From JAYWFX01 sp043778575 (GTDB taxonomy: Bacteria > Patescibacteriota > JACMRA01), in contig JAYWFX010000054.1 in the NCBI GenBank assembly GCA_043778575.1, positions 1-26,314 of the forward strand: 26,314 nucleotides of DNA, written 5' to 3'. Positions 1-8,028 of the stretch are shown here, in pieces. Position 1 is the first letter of the stretch, and the number at the start of each line of letters is the position of its first letter. A model generated the notes under the pieces. The model did not search any database. It saw nothing but the letters and a program-made list of their open reading frames with translations, and had not been told where the DNA came from. The position numbers and the translations under genes were made by a program.

Positions 1-1
1 C

Positions 2-76
2 CTCAGGAACTTCTATGACTACACAGCCACTTTATTTGAAAATCTTAGTCGAGTAGTCAGTAATCATACTGAGTAA
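2..76 (+). CDS. C-terminal end of an unidentified protein (partial, cut by window start)
   Basis: An open frame enters from the left edge and runs 24 codons to a TAA at 74-76. The composition (aromatic and charged residues, ending SNHTE) looks coding. I recognise no family. Three bases before its stop, the next frame opens and stays open through the downstream small gene, so this may be the front part of the same gene separated by a frameshift rather than a true gene end. Confidence 0.35.
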   Translation, partial: LRNFYDYTATLFENLSRVVSNHTE

Positions 77-189
77 GTTGGGGTGGGTTTTGGTATAAAG
101 CAGTACAAGACTTCCAAGATGACTGCCGTTTCTATTATATTTCTAGAGCTGATAGGGGAATTAGTAGTATACAATATTTTATTGCCACA

Positions 190-447
190 ATGAAGCGTGA
201 CATTATGTACGCAATCCCAAAATTAAATTCAGCTGAAAGCTGGTCAGAAAAATCTCTTACTGGTGAAGAAGAAGATTATCTTCAGACCGAAGAAGACAAG
301 TTTAGAGAACAAGTTTTTGGAATGGGTGTGGGCGCTTTACTTAGATTATTAAATGCTGTTCGATCAACCCCAAAAGCAACTGTTAAATTATTGCAGGATA
401 CTGATTTTGACGGCATTTCTGAATATTATGAAAAGGTACGTCTTTAG
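190..447 (+). CDS. Unidentified acidic 85-residue protein, possibly the tail of a frameshifted gene
   Basis: The ATG at 190 gives 85 residues rich in Glu, with a short hydrophobic helix in the middle (around residues 43-55, GMGVGALLRLLNAV). No family is recognised. The reading frame is open well upstream of this ATG, back to base 73, without any ATG, GTG or TTG; those 39 extra codons (containing GGFWYKAVQDF and FYYISRADRG) look like real protein. There is no Shine-Dalgarno sequence before 190. The simplest reading is that the real protein began upstream of the window, and a one-base frameshift near 70-76 (mutation, sequencing error or programmed shift) separates the two parts. If the ATG is genuine it is a stand-alone small hypothetical. 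Confidence 0.45.
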   Translation: MKRDIMYAIPKLNSAESWSEKSLTGEEEDYLQTEEDKFREQVFGMGVGALLRLLNAVRSTPKATVKLLQDTDFDGISEYYEKVRL

Positions 448-460
448 TAAAGAATATCTC

Positions 461-480
461 GCTTTTTGTGCAAAAAAAGC
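461..480 (+). terminator. AT-rich hairpin after the first gene
   Basis: GCTTTTT at 461-467 can pair with AAAAAGC at 474-480 across a short loop, 14 bases after the stop at 447. It is only a 7-bp, mostly A-T stem. With the hairpin immediately downstream it forms a plausible termination region. Confidence 0.3.
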
Positions 481-522
481 CTACTCAATCAAAATAATTT
501 TGCAGAAAGCTGAGTAGTTTTT
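481..522 (+). terminator. Rho-independent terminator candidate
   Basis: CTACTCA at 481-487 is the exact complement of TGAGTAG at 511-517, and the second arm is followed directly by five T (518-522). The loop is long (23 bases) but holds its own AAAATAATTTT inverted repeat. It lies just after the gene ending at 447 and upstream of the toxin-antitoxin pair. Confidence 0.5.
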
Positions 523-792
523 AACAAGTTTTCTGCCAATGCTCAAAAGACTAGATCGTGTTTCTTTGTTATGACTAGCTCCACACAATCAGGTATTTTG
601 CATAAATTCGCACCAATATAGGCATTTTGGTTTTTTTTGAACTACACCTCAGTATTTTTTTGAATTTGTGGAAAAATGTTGTTAGAGAGGGTTGTGTTGG
701 TGCTGATAGGTACAATTTCTAACTGTTCACCGTAGTGAGAAAAGATAACACGATGATCTTTTTTTGCAAGATATATTACTCCAAAATCGTAT
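523..792. other. Non-coding stretch with no identified content
   Basis: Between the terminator and the toxin-antitoxin promoter I see no open frame with coding character, no tRNA and no riboswitch I recognise. It carries T-runs (around 632-639 and 654-660) and is AT-rich. Together with the flanking sites it makes up the 396-base gap between genes. Confidence 0.5.
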
Positions 793-820
793 TTGACAAT
801 TCAGTACAATAATACATAAA
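793..820 (+). promoter_or_regulatory. Sigma70-type promoter of the toxin-antitoxin pair
   Basis: A perfect TTGACA -35 box (793-798) is followed after a 16-base spacer by CATAAA (815-820), a 4/6 match to TATAAT. Transcription would start near 827, leaving about 17 bases of A/T-rich leader before the antitoxin ATG at 844, in line with the short leaders predicted elsewhere in the window. Confidence 0.4.
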
Positions 821-843
821 GATTATACATATAAATTGTATGT

Positions 844-1071
844 ATGATTAAAACGATTACAGTGACAGAACTCTTGCGTGGATTTGGTAAAGTAGAAAAG
901 TATTTAGAAAAGGGCTTTAGTATAGAAGTGCAGAAAAATGGGGTAATTATCATGATAATAAACCAGCCACTTCAAAAAAACAAAAAAAGAATTCCGCCGA
1001 CAATTAGCACACAAATCAAAATAGACGCAAACCAACTCACTAGTAAATTTATACAGGAAAACTGGATGTGA
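844..1071 (+). CDS. Phd/YefM-like antitoxin
   Basis: This 75-residue protein opens with ITVTELLRGFGKVEKYLEKG and continues into an IEVQKNGVIIMII strand. That layout matches the N-terminal DNA-binding and dimerisation domain of Phd/YefM-type antitoxins, where 'kNGkpvavl' is typical. The basic, proline-containing C-terminal part (from about residue 44) would be the disordered toxin-neutralising tail. It is separated by a single base from the downstream PIN-domain gene, the normal antitoxin-first order of type II modules. In this family the antitoxin represses its own promoter, alone or with the toxin; a sigma70-like promoter sits just upstream. No Shine-Dalgarno site is visible. The family assignment is from pattern recognition of a short sequence, supported by the partner gene. 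Confidence 0.7.
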   Translation: MIKTITVTELLRGFGKVEKYLEKGFSIEVQKNGVIIMIINQPLQKNKKRIPPTISTQIKIDANQLTSKFIQENWM

Positions 1072-1072
1072 T

Positions 1073-1531
1073 ATGAAGTCAAAAACCAACTATGCACTGG
1101 ATACAAACATATTGGTGCACGCCCTCGATACAAATGATGAATATTTTAAAAATTGTATTCGATTAGTCGAGTGTTTGTTTGATGAAAATCAACCTGTATA
1201 TGTTTCTGATACGGTATTATACGAGTATTTTGCAGTACTCTCAAACACCTATTTTAAACACGATACGTCTCTGGCTACACGAACATATGAAATCATGCTA
1301 GAAGGGGTATTGAGCGCCAAAAAACTCCTCACCACGACTCAAAACACACCGAGAATAACTCTAAGCTTCCTAAAAAATAAAGGTTATTCAGGTAAGTCCA
1401 TCCATAGTTTATTGCAGTCAGCAATTTTAATAGAGCATGAAGTCTACACAATTATCACCTACGACACTAAAAGCTTTGAAAATATACCCAATTTGTACGC
1501 TGTGCTTCCAGAAGATTTCCGTCCTCAATAG
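1073..1531 (+). CDS. PIN-domain toxin (VapC-like), active site incomplete
   Basis: The 152-residue protein has the PIN-domain start YALDTNILVHAL with the first acidic residue Asp10. A second acid, Glu51, lies in VLYEYFAVL, and the C-terminal ITYDTKSF block carries Asp131. PIN toxins are Mg2+-dependent ribonucleases that usually cut tRNA or rRNA with three or four acidic residues. The helix that normally starts with Asp in the 'DALhaAtALEhG' motif reads SLLQSAILIEHE here, so that acid is replaced by Ser112. Activity may therefore be reduced or lost, or an acid from elsewhere may substitute. The gene follows its antitoxin with one base between them and was probably translated together with it. 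cysS begins 57 bases downstream on the same strand and could be read through. Confidence 0.75.
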   Translation: MKSKTNYALDTNILVHALDTNDEYFKNCIRLVECLFDENQPVYVSDTVLYEYFAVLSNTYFKHDTSLATRTYEIMLEGVLSAKKLLTTTQNTPRITLSFLKNKGYSGKSIHSLLQSAILIEHEVYTIITYDTKSFENIPNLYAVLPEDFRPQ

Positions 1532-1588
1532 AAATCAAAGGCAAACAATGAAATTGCCAAAAGTATTGTTTCGTTTTACAGATCTAGT

Positions 1589-3193
1589 ATGCACATCAAA
1601 AAACCACCTATCGATATTACTCTGTACGATAGCTATCAAAAGAAATTGGTTACTATACAGCCAGATGAGACAGTTGAGCAAAACACTATCAAACTCTATC
1701 GCTGTGGGCCTACAGTTTATTTCTATCAACACATTGGAAATGTCGCTGGGGCTTGGCTAACTGATACTATTGTAAACATTGCACGATTGGGAAACTGGCA
1801 TGTGGAGCATGTAGAGAATATCACTGATGTAGGGCACCTAGTTGGGGATGGGGACGATGGTCAAAATGTCGCAGACTCTGAGGACAAAATGGAAAAAGGT
1901 GCAAAACGGGATGGTAAAACTGTACAGCAGATTGTCGATTATTATACAGATGACTACCGAGCACAATGCGAAGCTCTCAACATACATTTACCCAGAGGGA
2001 AGCATAATCCAAAAGCCACTGAGTATATTCAAGAACAAATGATTTTAGCTTTAGAAATGCTGAAAAAGGGTAGGGCTTATTTGCTAGAGGACGGCATATA
2101 TTTCGACTCAGAAGCAAACCAAGACCTAGATACTCCGTTTAATCTGATCTTTTCTGGAGATAACCAGTTTACAGGTAGAGACATCAAAAACATTACTAAA
2201 AATCCAGCTGACTTTGCCCTTTGGAAATACGTAGACGAAAAAAGTTTACAAAAATGGAGATTTATTGATTTTGAGACACCTCTTGGTTTGATTTTAGATA
2301 ATGATTTACGTGTTATTCCTCATCTTTGGGGTTGCCCTGGTTGGCACAGTGAGTGTGTGGCTATGATTTGTGGAATACTTGGAAAACAAGCAGTATCCAA
2401 ATCCTTTTCTTTTTCACAGTTTACCTCTCCAAAACCTGTTATTGATATTCATATTGGGGGGGAGGATCACATAGACATACATCATAGAAATGAAATATTG
2501 CAGTCTGAAGCACTGGGTTTTCACCTATCAAAATACTGGGTGCACAACAGATTTATCACAGTCGATTCCAAAAAAATGAGCAAGAGTGTCGGCAATGTAT
2601 ATTCAATTACTGGAGATCCGAGCAAAACTGGCATGGAGTCAATAGTGAACAAGGGGTTTGACCCTATCGCATATAGGCTGATGCTGTTTGAACACCACTC
2701 TAGCCAGCAGATTGACTTTACATGGGAAAAACTGAATCAAAGCCAAAACAGGCTTCATAATCTGAGAAAAGAGTGTGCAAAAGTGTCTGCATATTGGCGA
2801 TATATGAAGGATGTTGGTATAGACTGGGAGTGGAACATGGAGGAGTGGAAGACAATAAAGAAAAGCTGGCGTAAAATACTAGCTGAAAACCTCAACACGC
2901 CAGAGTTTTTACACCAATTCACCAAATATCTACTAGAAACTACAAATAGAATCGCACAGGAAAACATGCTGAGCAAAAACGCCTACAATGTGTTATTTTT
3001 ATACGACCACAAAATTCTCAAACTCAATCTATTTCCGAGTATTCCTGATCATGTACTGAAACTGGGATCAGAACGGCAAAGTGCTAAACAAGATAAAAAC
3101 TACAAACTAGCAGACGAACTCAGACAAACTATCATAGCAGAGCACTGGCAAATCGACGATTACCCGTGGGGCTGGGGCATTTGGAAGAAATAG
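1589..3193 (+). CDS. cysS: Cysteinyl-tRNA synthetase (enlarged form)
   Basis: This class I aminoacyl-tRNA synthetase charges tRNA-Cys. It shows YRCGPTVYFYQHIGN near residues 37-51 (first zinc ligand Cys39 and the HIGH-type motif HIGN). Cys256 in GCPGWHSEC and His299/Glu302 in IHHRNE supply the other zinc ligands, and DSKKMSKSVGN holds KMSKS at 329-333. The C-terminal half carries the usual helical bundle, and a DYPWGWGIWKK tail resembles the family's closing segment. At 534 residues it is longer than the usual 460 or so. Extra sequence lies just before GCPGW (around 224-248) and between the zinc Cys and the IHIGGEDH block (around 261-284), and the normally strict FPHHENE reads DIHHRNE. The start at 1589 places MHIKKPPIDITLYDSY directly before the first beta strand; no Shine-Dalgarno sequence precedes it. 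pilB follows after 40 bases. Confidence 0.93.
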   Translation: MHIKKPPIDITLYDSYQKKLVTIQPDETVEQNTIKLYRCGPTVYFYQHIGNVAGAWLTDTIVNIARLGNWHVEHVENITDVGHLVGDGDDGQNVADSEDKMEKGAKRDGKTVQQIVDYYTDDYRAQCEALNIHLPRGKHNPKATEYIQEQMILALEMLKKGRAYLLEDGIYFDSEANQDLDTPFNLIFSGDNQFTGRDIKNITKNPADFALWKYVDEKSLQKWRFIDFETPLGLILDNDLRVIPHLWGCPGWHSECVAMICGILGKQAVSKSFSFSQFTSPKPVIDIHIGGEDHIDIHHRNEILQSEALGFHLSKYWVHNRFITVDSKKMSKSVGNVYSITGDPSKTGMESIVNKGFDPIAYRLMLFEHHSSQQIDFTWEKLNQSQNRLHNLRKECAKVSAYWRYMKDVGIDWEWNMEEWKTIKKSWRKILAENLNTPEFLHQFTKYLLETTNRIAQENMLSKNAYNVLFLYDHKILKLNLFPSIPDHVLKLGSERQSAKQDKNYKLADELRQTIIAEHWQIDDYPWGWGIWKK

Positions 3194-3233
3194 TATCTTT
3201 ACAACCAACCAAAAACCATCTATATTTGGACAA

Positions 3234-4940
3234 ATGGCTATCCAGCTCAACGCATCCTCAATCGGTCAAAATACCGCACCTAAGGTTTCAACTGCCAGTA
3301 CTAACCTCATGCACAGGACTCGCAGGGTAAAAGATGATTTAGATAGATTTTTTGTAGAGGCAGACACTCAAGCAAAAGCAAAATTCCTGAATCTACCGTA
3401 TATCGATTTGTTTGGTTTTCCTATTGACACAGCCCATCTGAGCATGATCGAGCGAAGTAAGGTTGAAAAAATTAAAATGGGTGTTTTTACTGTTAAAAAC
3501 AAAGTTGTCTATGTGGCCACACCATCCCCAAACACAGACGGTCAAGCGGAATTTATCGACAGCTTAATCAAAGAAGACTTCACTCACAAACTGTTTTTAT
3601 GCTCACAGTTTTCGCTTAACAAAATCCTGAGTACATATAATTACGTTGTGGAGGTAAAAGAAGTGAGTGATGATATAAATATTACTGAGGCAAGCATGGA
3701 TTCTGTCGGCAAAAATAAAAATAGTCTGCGTGATTTGCCAAAGATATTGTCTACCCTTTCTACATCTAAAGTAATCGAGACTATTCTCATAACCGCTCTT
3801 CAAAACAACGCCTCTGATATCCACTTTGAGCCAGAAAAAGAAATTTACAACCTGAGACTAAGACTAGATGGAGTGCTCCATACATTTGCAAACCTGCCAA
3901 AAGATAGTCAAAAAGGAATCGAAAGCCGATTAAAGATCTTGTCTGGAGTAAAACTCAATGTAGACAACACACCGCAAGATGGTCGTTTTAGTTTCCAAGC
4001 TCATGGTAAAGATATTGATGTGCGTGTGTCGATGCTTCCATCTAGTTATGGATATTCAGTCGTTATGAGACTTCTAGGTACTGGCAGTGTAGCTTTGGAA
4101 CTATCAAATCTAGGGTTCACAGGACTTGCAAAAAAACGAGTAGAATTAGCCATCAGCAAACCTCAGGGATTGATTCTCACGACAGGGCCTACAGGAAGTG
4201 GAAAGACGACAACGTTATATACATTTATAGGAGATTTAAATGACGGTGAAAGTAAAATTATCACTTTAGAAGACCCTATAGAGTACAAACTACCCGGTAT
4301 TTCACAAACTCAAATCGATGCAAAAGCTGGGTATACTTTCGCATCTGGTTTACGCTCAATTCTCAGACAAGATCCTGATATCGTAATGGTTGGTGAAATC
4401 CGCGATCCAGAGACAGGTGAAATTGCTGTTCAAGCATCACTCACTGGTCACCAAGTACTATCTACCATTCACACCAATGATGCTGCTGGAGCTATCCCTC
4501 GTCTCATGGAAATGGGTATCAAGGGTTTTTTGCTGGCTGATTCACTAGCTGCTATAATCGGTCAAAGACTCGTTCGAAGACTCTGTCCAAAGTGCCAAAT
4601 TCCAAACACGCTAGATGAAGATCAAAGAAAAGTCGTTATCGAACAACTCAACAAACTCCCTAAAAACGCCGAAATAAAAATCAAACGCCCCCTCAATTTT
4701 ACCACCTGTAAAGGATGTGAGTTTTGCAATGGTTTAGGATACAAGGGTAGGGTGGGTATTTACGAGGTTATGGTCATCACCGATGGTCTCAGAACACTCA
4801 TATCAAACAAAGAGCCCTCGATCGTAGAAGTACGCGATATAGCAAACAAAGAGGGTATGGTAACCATGCTCCAAGATGGGATTTTAAAAGCTTTAGATGG
4901 TCTAACTGATGTAAAAGAATTGATGAAAAATGCAGGATAA
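3234..4940 (+). CDS. pilB: Type IV pilus assembly ATPase PilB / GspE family
   Basis: This 568-residue protein is the hexameric cytoplasmic ATPase that powers pilus extension. Residues 1-160 form an N-terminal MshEN/GspE-N-like domain. The second domain holds ASDIHFEP and the RLRLDG region. The C-terminal motor has Walker A GPTGSGKT (318-325), an ITLEDPIEY Asp box, Walker B VMVGEIRDPETGE, and a His box LTGHQVLSTIHTND. A zinc-binding insert with CPKC (Cys451, Cys454) and CKGCEFC (Cys492, 495, 498) is characteristic of PilB/GspE and absent from PilT. No other pilus gene (pilC, pilT, pilins) lies in the window. Its stop codon abuts the stop codon of the convergent gene with no spacer. Type IV pili in reduced Patescibacteria are commonly linked to host attachment and DNA uptake; comM in the same window fits that. 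Confidence 0.93.
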   Translation: MAIQLNASSIGQNTAPKVSTASTNLMHRTRRVKDDLDRFFVEADTQAKAKFLNLPYIDLFGFPIDTAHLSMIERSKVEKIKMGVFTVKNKVVYVATPSPNTDGQAEFIDSLIKEDFTHKLFLCSQFSLNKILSTYNYVVEVKEVSDDINITEASMDSVGKNKNSLRDLPKILSTLSTSKVIETILITALQNNASDIHFEPEKEIYNLRLRLDGVLHTFANLPKDSQKGIESRLKILSGVKLNVDNTPQDGRFSFQAHGKDIDVRVSMLPSSYGYSVVMRLLGTGSVALELSNLGFTGLAKKRVELAISKPQGLILTTGPTGSGKTTTLYTFIGDLNDGESKIITLEDPIEYKLPGISQTQIDAKAGYTFASGLRSILRQDPDIVMVGEIRDPETGEIAVQASLTGHQVLSTIHTNDAAGAIPRLMEMGIKGFLLADSLAAIIGQRLVRRLCPKCQIPNTLDEDQRKVVIEQLNKLPKNAEIKIKRPLNFTTCKGCEFCNGLGYKGRVGIYEVMVITDGLRTLISNKEPSIVEVRDIANKEGMVTMLQDGILKALDGLTDVKELMKNAG

Positions 4941-5789
4941 TCACCGATCGAAAAATGGTATGTGAAACAGATGAAGTACAATTTGACCAACAATGTATTT
5001 AGTAATCACAACTGGTACTTTACCTCTTAGGTCAGTAGAAAACTTTGTAAATTCAATTGCAAAGTTAGTTATTTCTACCTCTGATATTTGCGGTAATACC
5101 CTACTAAATATAGCTGCACTTCCAAATTCTTCAAGTAAAGATAGGAAATGATTGTGCTTAATTAATTCGGCTGTGCTCTCAAAAAACTTTGCTACTTCCT
5201 CTTGATCCAGATGAGTAAGTGCTATTCCAGGGGCTTCAATTGCTAGAGATATCCCATCGTTTAATAATGTTATCACAATCGAAAAATATGCAAGCTCTAG
5301 TATAACATTCAATATTTTCCCAAACGCCTCTTTGTTTGTTTGTCTTTCGTGTGGTTTAGATAGCAAATTTGTCAAAATAGTCTTCTTACTACCTAAGAAT
5401 CTATTGCTCATTTCCTGAAATGATTCTAATTTTGAAGACCCAAGATTGGATTCGGCTTTAGTAATCTCCACTTCAATCAATTTAGCTAATCTGGTGATAG
5501 CACTACTTTCCTCCAGCTTAATTGATTCATACAACTTGCGTAACAGTGTATATCCGTTGTTTTCAGAGATCTCACCACCGTCTACATCAACTCGTGCAGG
5601 TCTTGAGTCTAACGCAATCTGGTCTGTTTCAGGATTGATGTTATCAACCTCTCTCGTCTTTACACTAGAAGTAATTCTCGAGGCTAGCTCATATAAATAC
5701 TGAGATGCTTGTTCCTGCCTCTCTAACCCCTCTTGAATCTGAGTTATTGCAAATTTTGTTAGACCTAACCCAGCTGTTTCTAAGTTCAT
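4941..5789 (-). CDS. Hypothetical helical protein, 282 residues
   Basis: I do not recognise a family. The sequence is predicted by eye to be almost entirely alpha-helical, with long amphipathic stretches (residues 14-45, 85-125, 150-190). A moderately hydrophobic helix at about 160-185 (VILELAYFSIVITLL) is too polar around it to be a sure membrane segment. There is no signal peptide, cysteine cluster, nucleotide-binding motif or repeat. The start ATG at 5787-5789 is preceded by an A/T-only leader without Shine-Dalgarno. It is divergent from ndk and shares a 163-base upstream region with it; it converges on pilB, with stop codons touching. Codon and base use resemble the neighbours, so nothing points to recent transfer. 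Confidence 0.75.
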   Translation of the reverse strand: MNLETAGLGLTKFAITQIQEGLERQEQASQYLYELASRITSSVKTREVDNINPETDQIALDSRPARVDVDGGEISENNGYTLLRKLYESIKLEESSAITRLAKLIEVEITKAESNLGSSKLESFQEMSNRFLGSKKTILTNLLSKPHERQTNKEAFGKILNVILELAYFSIVITLLNDGISLAIEAPGIALTHLDQEEVAKFFESTAELIKHNHFLSLLEEFGSAAIFSRVLPQISEVEITNFAIEFTKFSTDLRGKVPVVITKYIVGQIVLHLFHIPFFDR

Positions 5790-5875
5790 ATATAATTTAT
5801 TATTGTTTTGCTTCTATGTTTTGTTTAAAAAGGCTTTTAAAAGCAAATAACTCTACAAAGAGAAAACCTGATTTA

Positions 5876-5915
5876 TGTCAAATGTTGACAACTTTACTTG
5901 TTATTAGCTTAGACT
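5876..5915. promoter_or_regulatory. Divergent promoter region with two opposed TTGACA boxes
   Basis: TTGACA lies on the plus strand at 5885-5890, pointing at ndk, and on the minus strand at 5876-5881, pointing at the hypothetical gene, only three bases apart. The -10 boxes are poor: TAGACT at 5910-5915 on plus (19-base spacer) and no clear match on minus. The pairing of -35 boxes and the position between divergent genes support promoters; exact starts are uncertain. Confidence 0.35.
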
Positions 5916-5952
5916 CTAAATACGTTAAAACTTAACAGTTCAATTAATTATT

Positions 5953-6531
5953 ATGTCATCACAACTCACCAAAGAACAGACCTATATCATGATCAAGCCT
6001 GACGGTGTAAATCGTGGATTGGTTGGAGAAATTATCAGCAGAATTGAAAAAACTGGTTTGAAACTCGTTGCTACAAAAATGTTTGTTTGTGATGTCGATC
6101 GTCTTACTGTGCATTACGGCAAAGACGATGCTTGGTGCGAAGCAAAAGGTCAGAAAGCAATAAACAATATTATCTCAAAAGGTGAACAACCTACAAAGCC
6201 AGCTGTAGAATATGGTAGGGATATTGTACGAGCACTGCTGAGTTTCATGAGTTCTGGGCCCGTGGTTGCAATGGTGTGGGAGGGAAACAGTGCTGTAACT
6301 GTTGTCAAAAAGCTTGTTGGAGACACCGAACCAGTTTCTTCACCTGTTGGTACAATACGAGGTGATTTATGTATCGATTCGTACAACTTAGCCAACGATG
6401 ACGATAGAGCTGTTCGAAATCTCATCCACTGTAGTGACATGCCAGAAGAGGCTGTAAAAGAAATTGGTATTTGGATGAGTTCTGATGATATTTGCGGCTA
6501 TTCGACTGCAAACGAGTCAGTAATGTATTAG
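5953..6531 (+). CDS. ndk: Nucleoside diphosphate kinase, long form
   Basis: The enzyme transfers gamma-phosphate between nucleoside triphosphates and diphosphates through a phosphohistidine. Visible are TYIMIKPDGVNRGLVGEII (residues 10-28), the SGPVVAMVWEGNSAV strand (101-115), PVGTIRGDL (131-139) and the catalytic NLIHCSD with His159. The family consensus there is NxxHGSD, so the glycine after the catalytic His is Cys160. At 192 residues it is about 45-50 longer than the usual bacterial enzyme. An insertion of roughly 30 residues (about 57-88) lies where standard enzymes are compact, and the C-terminus (from about 174) is extended. Longer Ndk variants are known from some archaea and small-genome bacteria. 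The start ATG has an A/T-only leader. The photolyase gene follows after 33 bases and is likely cotranscribed. Confidence 0.92.
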   Translation: MSSQLTKEQTYIMIKPDGVNRGLVGEIISRIEKTGLKLVATKMFVCDVDRLTVHYGKDDAWCEAKGQKAINNIISKGEQPTKPAVEYGRDIVRALLSFMSSGPVVAMVWEGNSAVTVVKKLVGDTEPVSSPVGTIRGDLCIDSYNLANDDDRAVRNLIHCSDMPEEAVKEIGIWMSSDDICGYSTANESVMY

Positions 6532-6564
6532 AAAATACTAACAATATAATCATGAGACAAAGTT

Positions 6565-8028
6565 ATGCCAAAGCAACCATTAACTATATATTGGTGTAGG
6601 TGTGAATTTAGAATGCTGGATAACCCAGCTCTTTTTCACGCCACAGAATACGCCAGTGAGAAACAGACACAGTTTCTACCTGTTTCGTTTTTAGATACAG
6701 ATTTAGTGGAAAGTAACTGGATGAATATCGGCACAAATAGACGCCTGCTTCTAGCAAAAATTCTTGGAGAGTACAGTAAAAATTTTAAAAGCTTTCATAT
6801 TCAAACTGGCGAGGTTAGTGATTTTTTCGAAAGAATCGGCCAAGAATACGAACTAACAGTTTTTGCAAACAATGATGGTGATCCGTATTCGAGAAGGCGA
6901 TTCAAAAAAATACATGATATTCTAAAGAAACATAACTGCGAACTCAAAATTATAGAGGACTATTTCTCCATCAACAAGGACTTAGTTTCAGGGTCTGGAA
7001 ATATATACTCAGTTTTTAGCCCACTTAGAAATGCTTCAATTGATACTTTTTTATCTTCACAAACACTTCCTAAGCCTGATTTAACTAGACTAAATTATCT
7101 ACACCTTTCAGACTCACTTCCAATCTCTGATATCTACCAGCACATACAAAAACCAAACATTTTAGAGTACGGTGAAGATTATACACTTAACCTTGACGAA
7201 TTACTCCCAGAATCTAACCTACAATCATGGTTTATTACAGAAGATTCATGTCTTCAGCACTTTGAGACATACACAAAGAATTCCATAATCACATACAAAA
7301 AAGATCGCGACAGTTTAGAAAAAGACAGCTTGAGCTACACCAGCACCAGCAAAATGAGCCAAGCTCTCAAATGGGGTCTTGTTTCTAGCCGTACCCTAAA
7401 AGACATTATTCTTAAGTACCACCCAAAACCAAAATCAGATGAAAACCTATTTCAATACATATCTGAGTTAATATGGCGAGAGTTTTATAGATATATACTT
7501 TGGCATAATCCAAATGTATTGGATACAGAGTTTCAACCAAAATACCGATCAACTATCCAATGGATAAGTGGGGTAGAGGCACAGCACCGATTCAAAAGTT
7601 GGATACTTGGTAAAACTGGATACCCTCTTGTGGATGCAGCCATGAATCAAATTGCTCAAACTGGCTGGATGCATAATAGAGCTAGAATGATGGTAGCTAG
7701 TATACTTACCAAAAACCTAGGAATCGACTGGCGATGGGGACAAGACTACTTCAGAAGAGTGCTTGTTGATTTTGATGAAGCAAGCAACAATGGTGGTTGG
7801 CAATGGGCCGCAAGTGTGGGATCCGATCCAAAACCTATTCGCATATTTAACCCATACATCCAAGCAGAAACTCATGATAAAAATAAAAAGTACCAATCAA
7901 AATGGTTGCCCAGAGATTATGATTTTACTAAAAAGCCCATAGTCGAGCACAGACAAGCTAGAGACGAAGCACTCAAAAGGTACAACCTATCAGGAAGCAA
8001 AGAGGGTATGGCTATTAGAGATTTCTAA
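6565..8028 (+). CDS. phrB: Class I deoxyribodipyrimidine photolyase
   Basis: This 487-residue flavoprotein uses blue light and FADH- to split UV-induced pyrimidine dimers. The N-terminal alpha/beta antenna domain begins LTIYWCRCEFRMLDNPALF, a variant of the usual WFRrDLRlhDNPAL. The C-terminal FAD domain carries ELIWREFYRYILWHNP, GYPLVDAAMNQI, TGWMHNRARM and NNGGWQWAASVGSDPKP, followed by RIFNP and KWLP. In the E. coli enzyme these blocks supply the substrate-contacting Glu and Asn-Arg and the tryptophans of the electron-transfer chain, and all are kept. That favours CPD photolyase over a signalling cryptochrome. It sits 33 bases behind ndk. A photolyase in a reduced genome suggests a habitat that sees daylight. 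Confidence 0.93.
   Translation: MPKQPLTIYWCRCEFRMLDNPALFHATEYASEKQTQFLPVSFLDTDLVESNWMNIGTNRRLLLAKILGEYSKNFKSFHIQTGEVSDFFERIGQEYELTVFANNDGDPYSRRRFKKIHDILKKHNCELKIIEDYFSINKDLVSGSGNIYSVFSPLRNASIDTFLSSQTLPKPDLTRLNYLHLSDSLPISDIYQHIQKPNILEYGEDYTLNLDELLPESNLQSWFITEDSCLQHFETYTKNSIITYKKDRDSLEKDSLSYTSTSKMSQALKWGLVSSRTLKDIILKYHPKPKSDENLFQYISELIWREFYRYILWHNPNVLDTEFQPKYRSTIQWISGVEAQHRFKSWILGKTGYPLVDAAMNQIAQTGWMHNRARMMVASILTKNLGIDWRWGQDYFRRVLVDFDEASNNGGWQWAASVGSDPKPIRIFNPYIQAETHDKNKKYQSKWLPRDYDFTKKPIVEHRQARDEALKRYNLSGSKEGMAIRDF

Noticed and set aside
448..843. A riboswitch or small RNA in the first long gap
   Set aside because: No conserved riboswitch core or strong multi-helix structure could be seen beyond terminator-like hairpins; any call would be guesswork.
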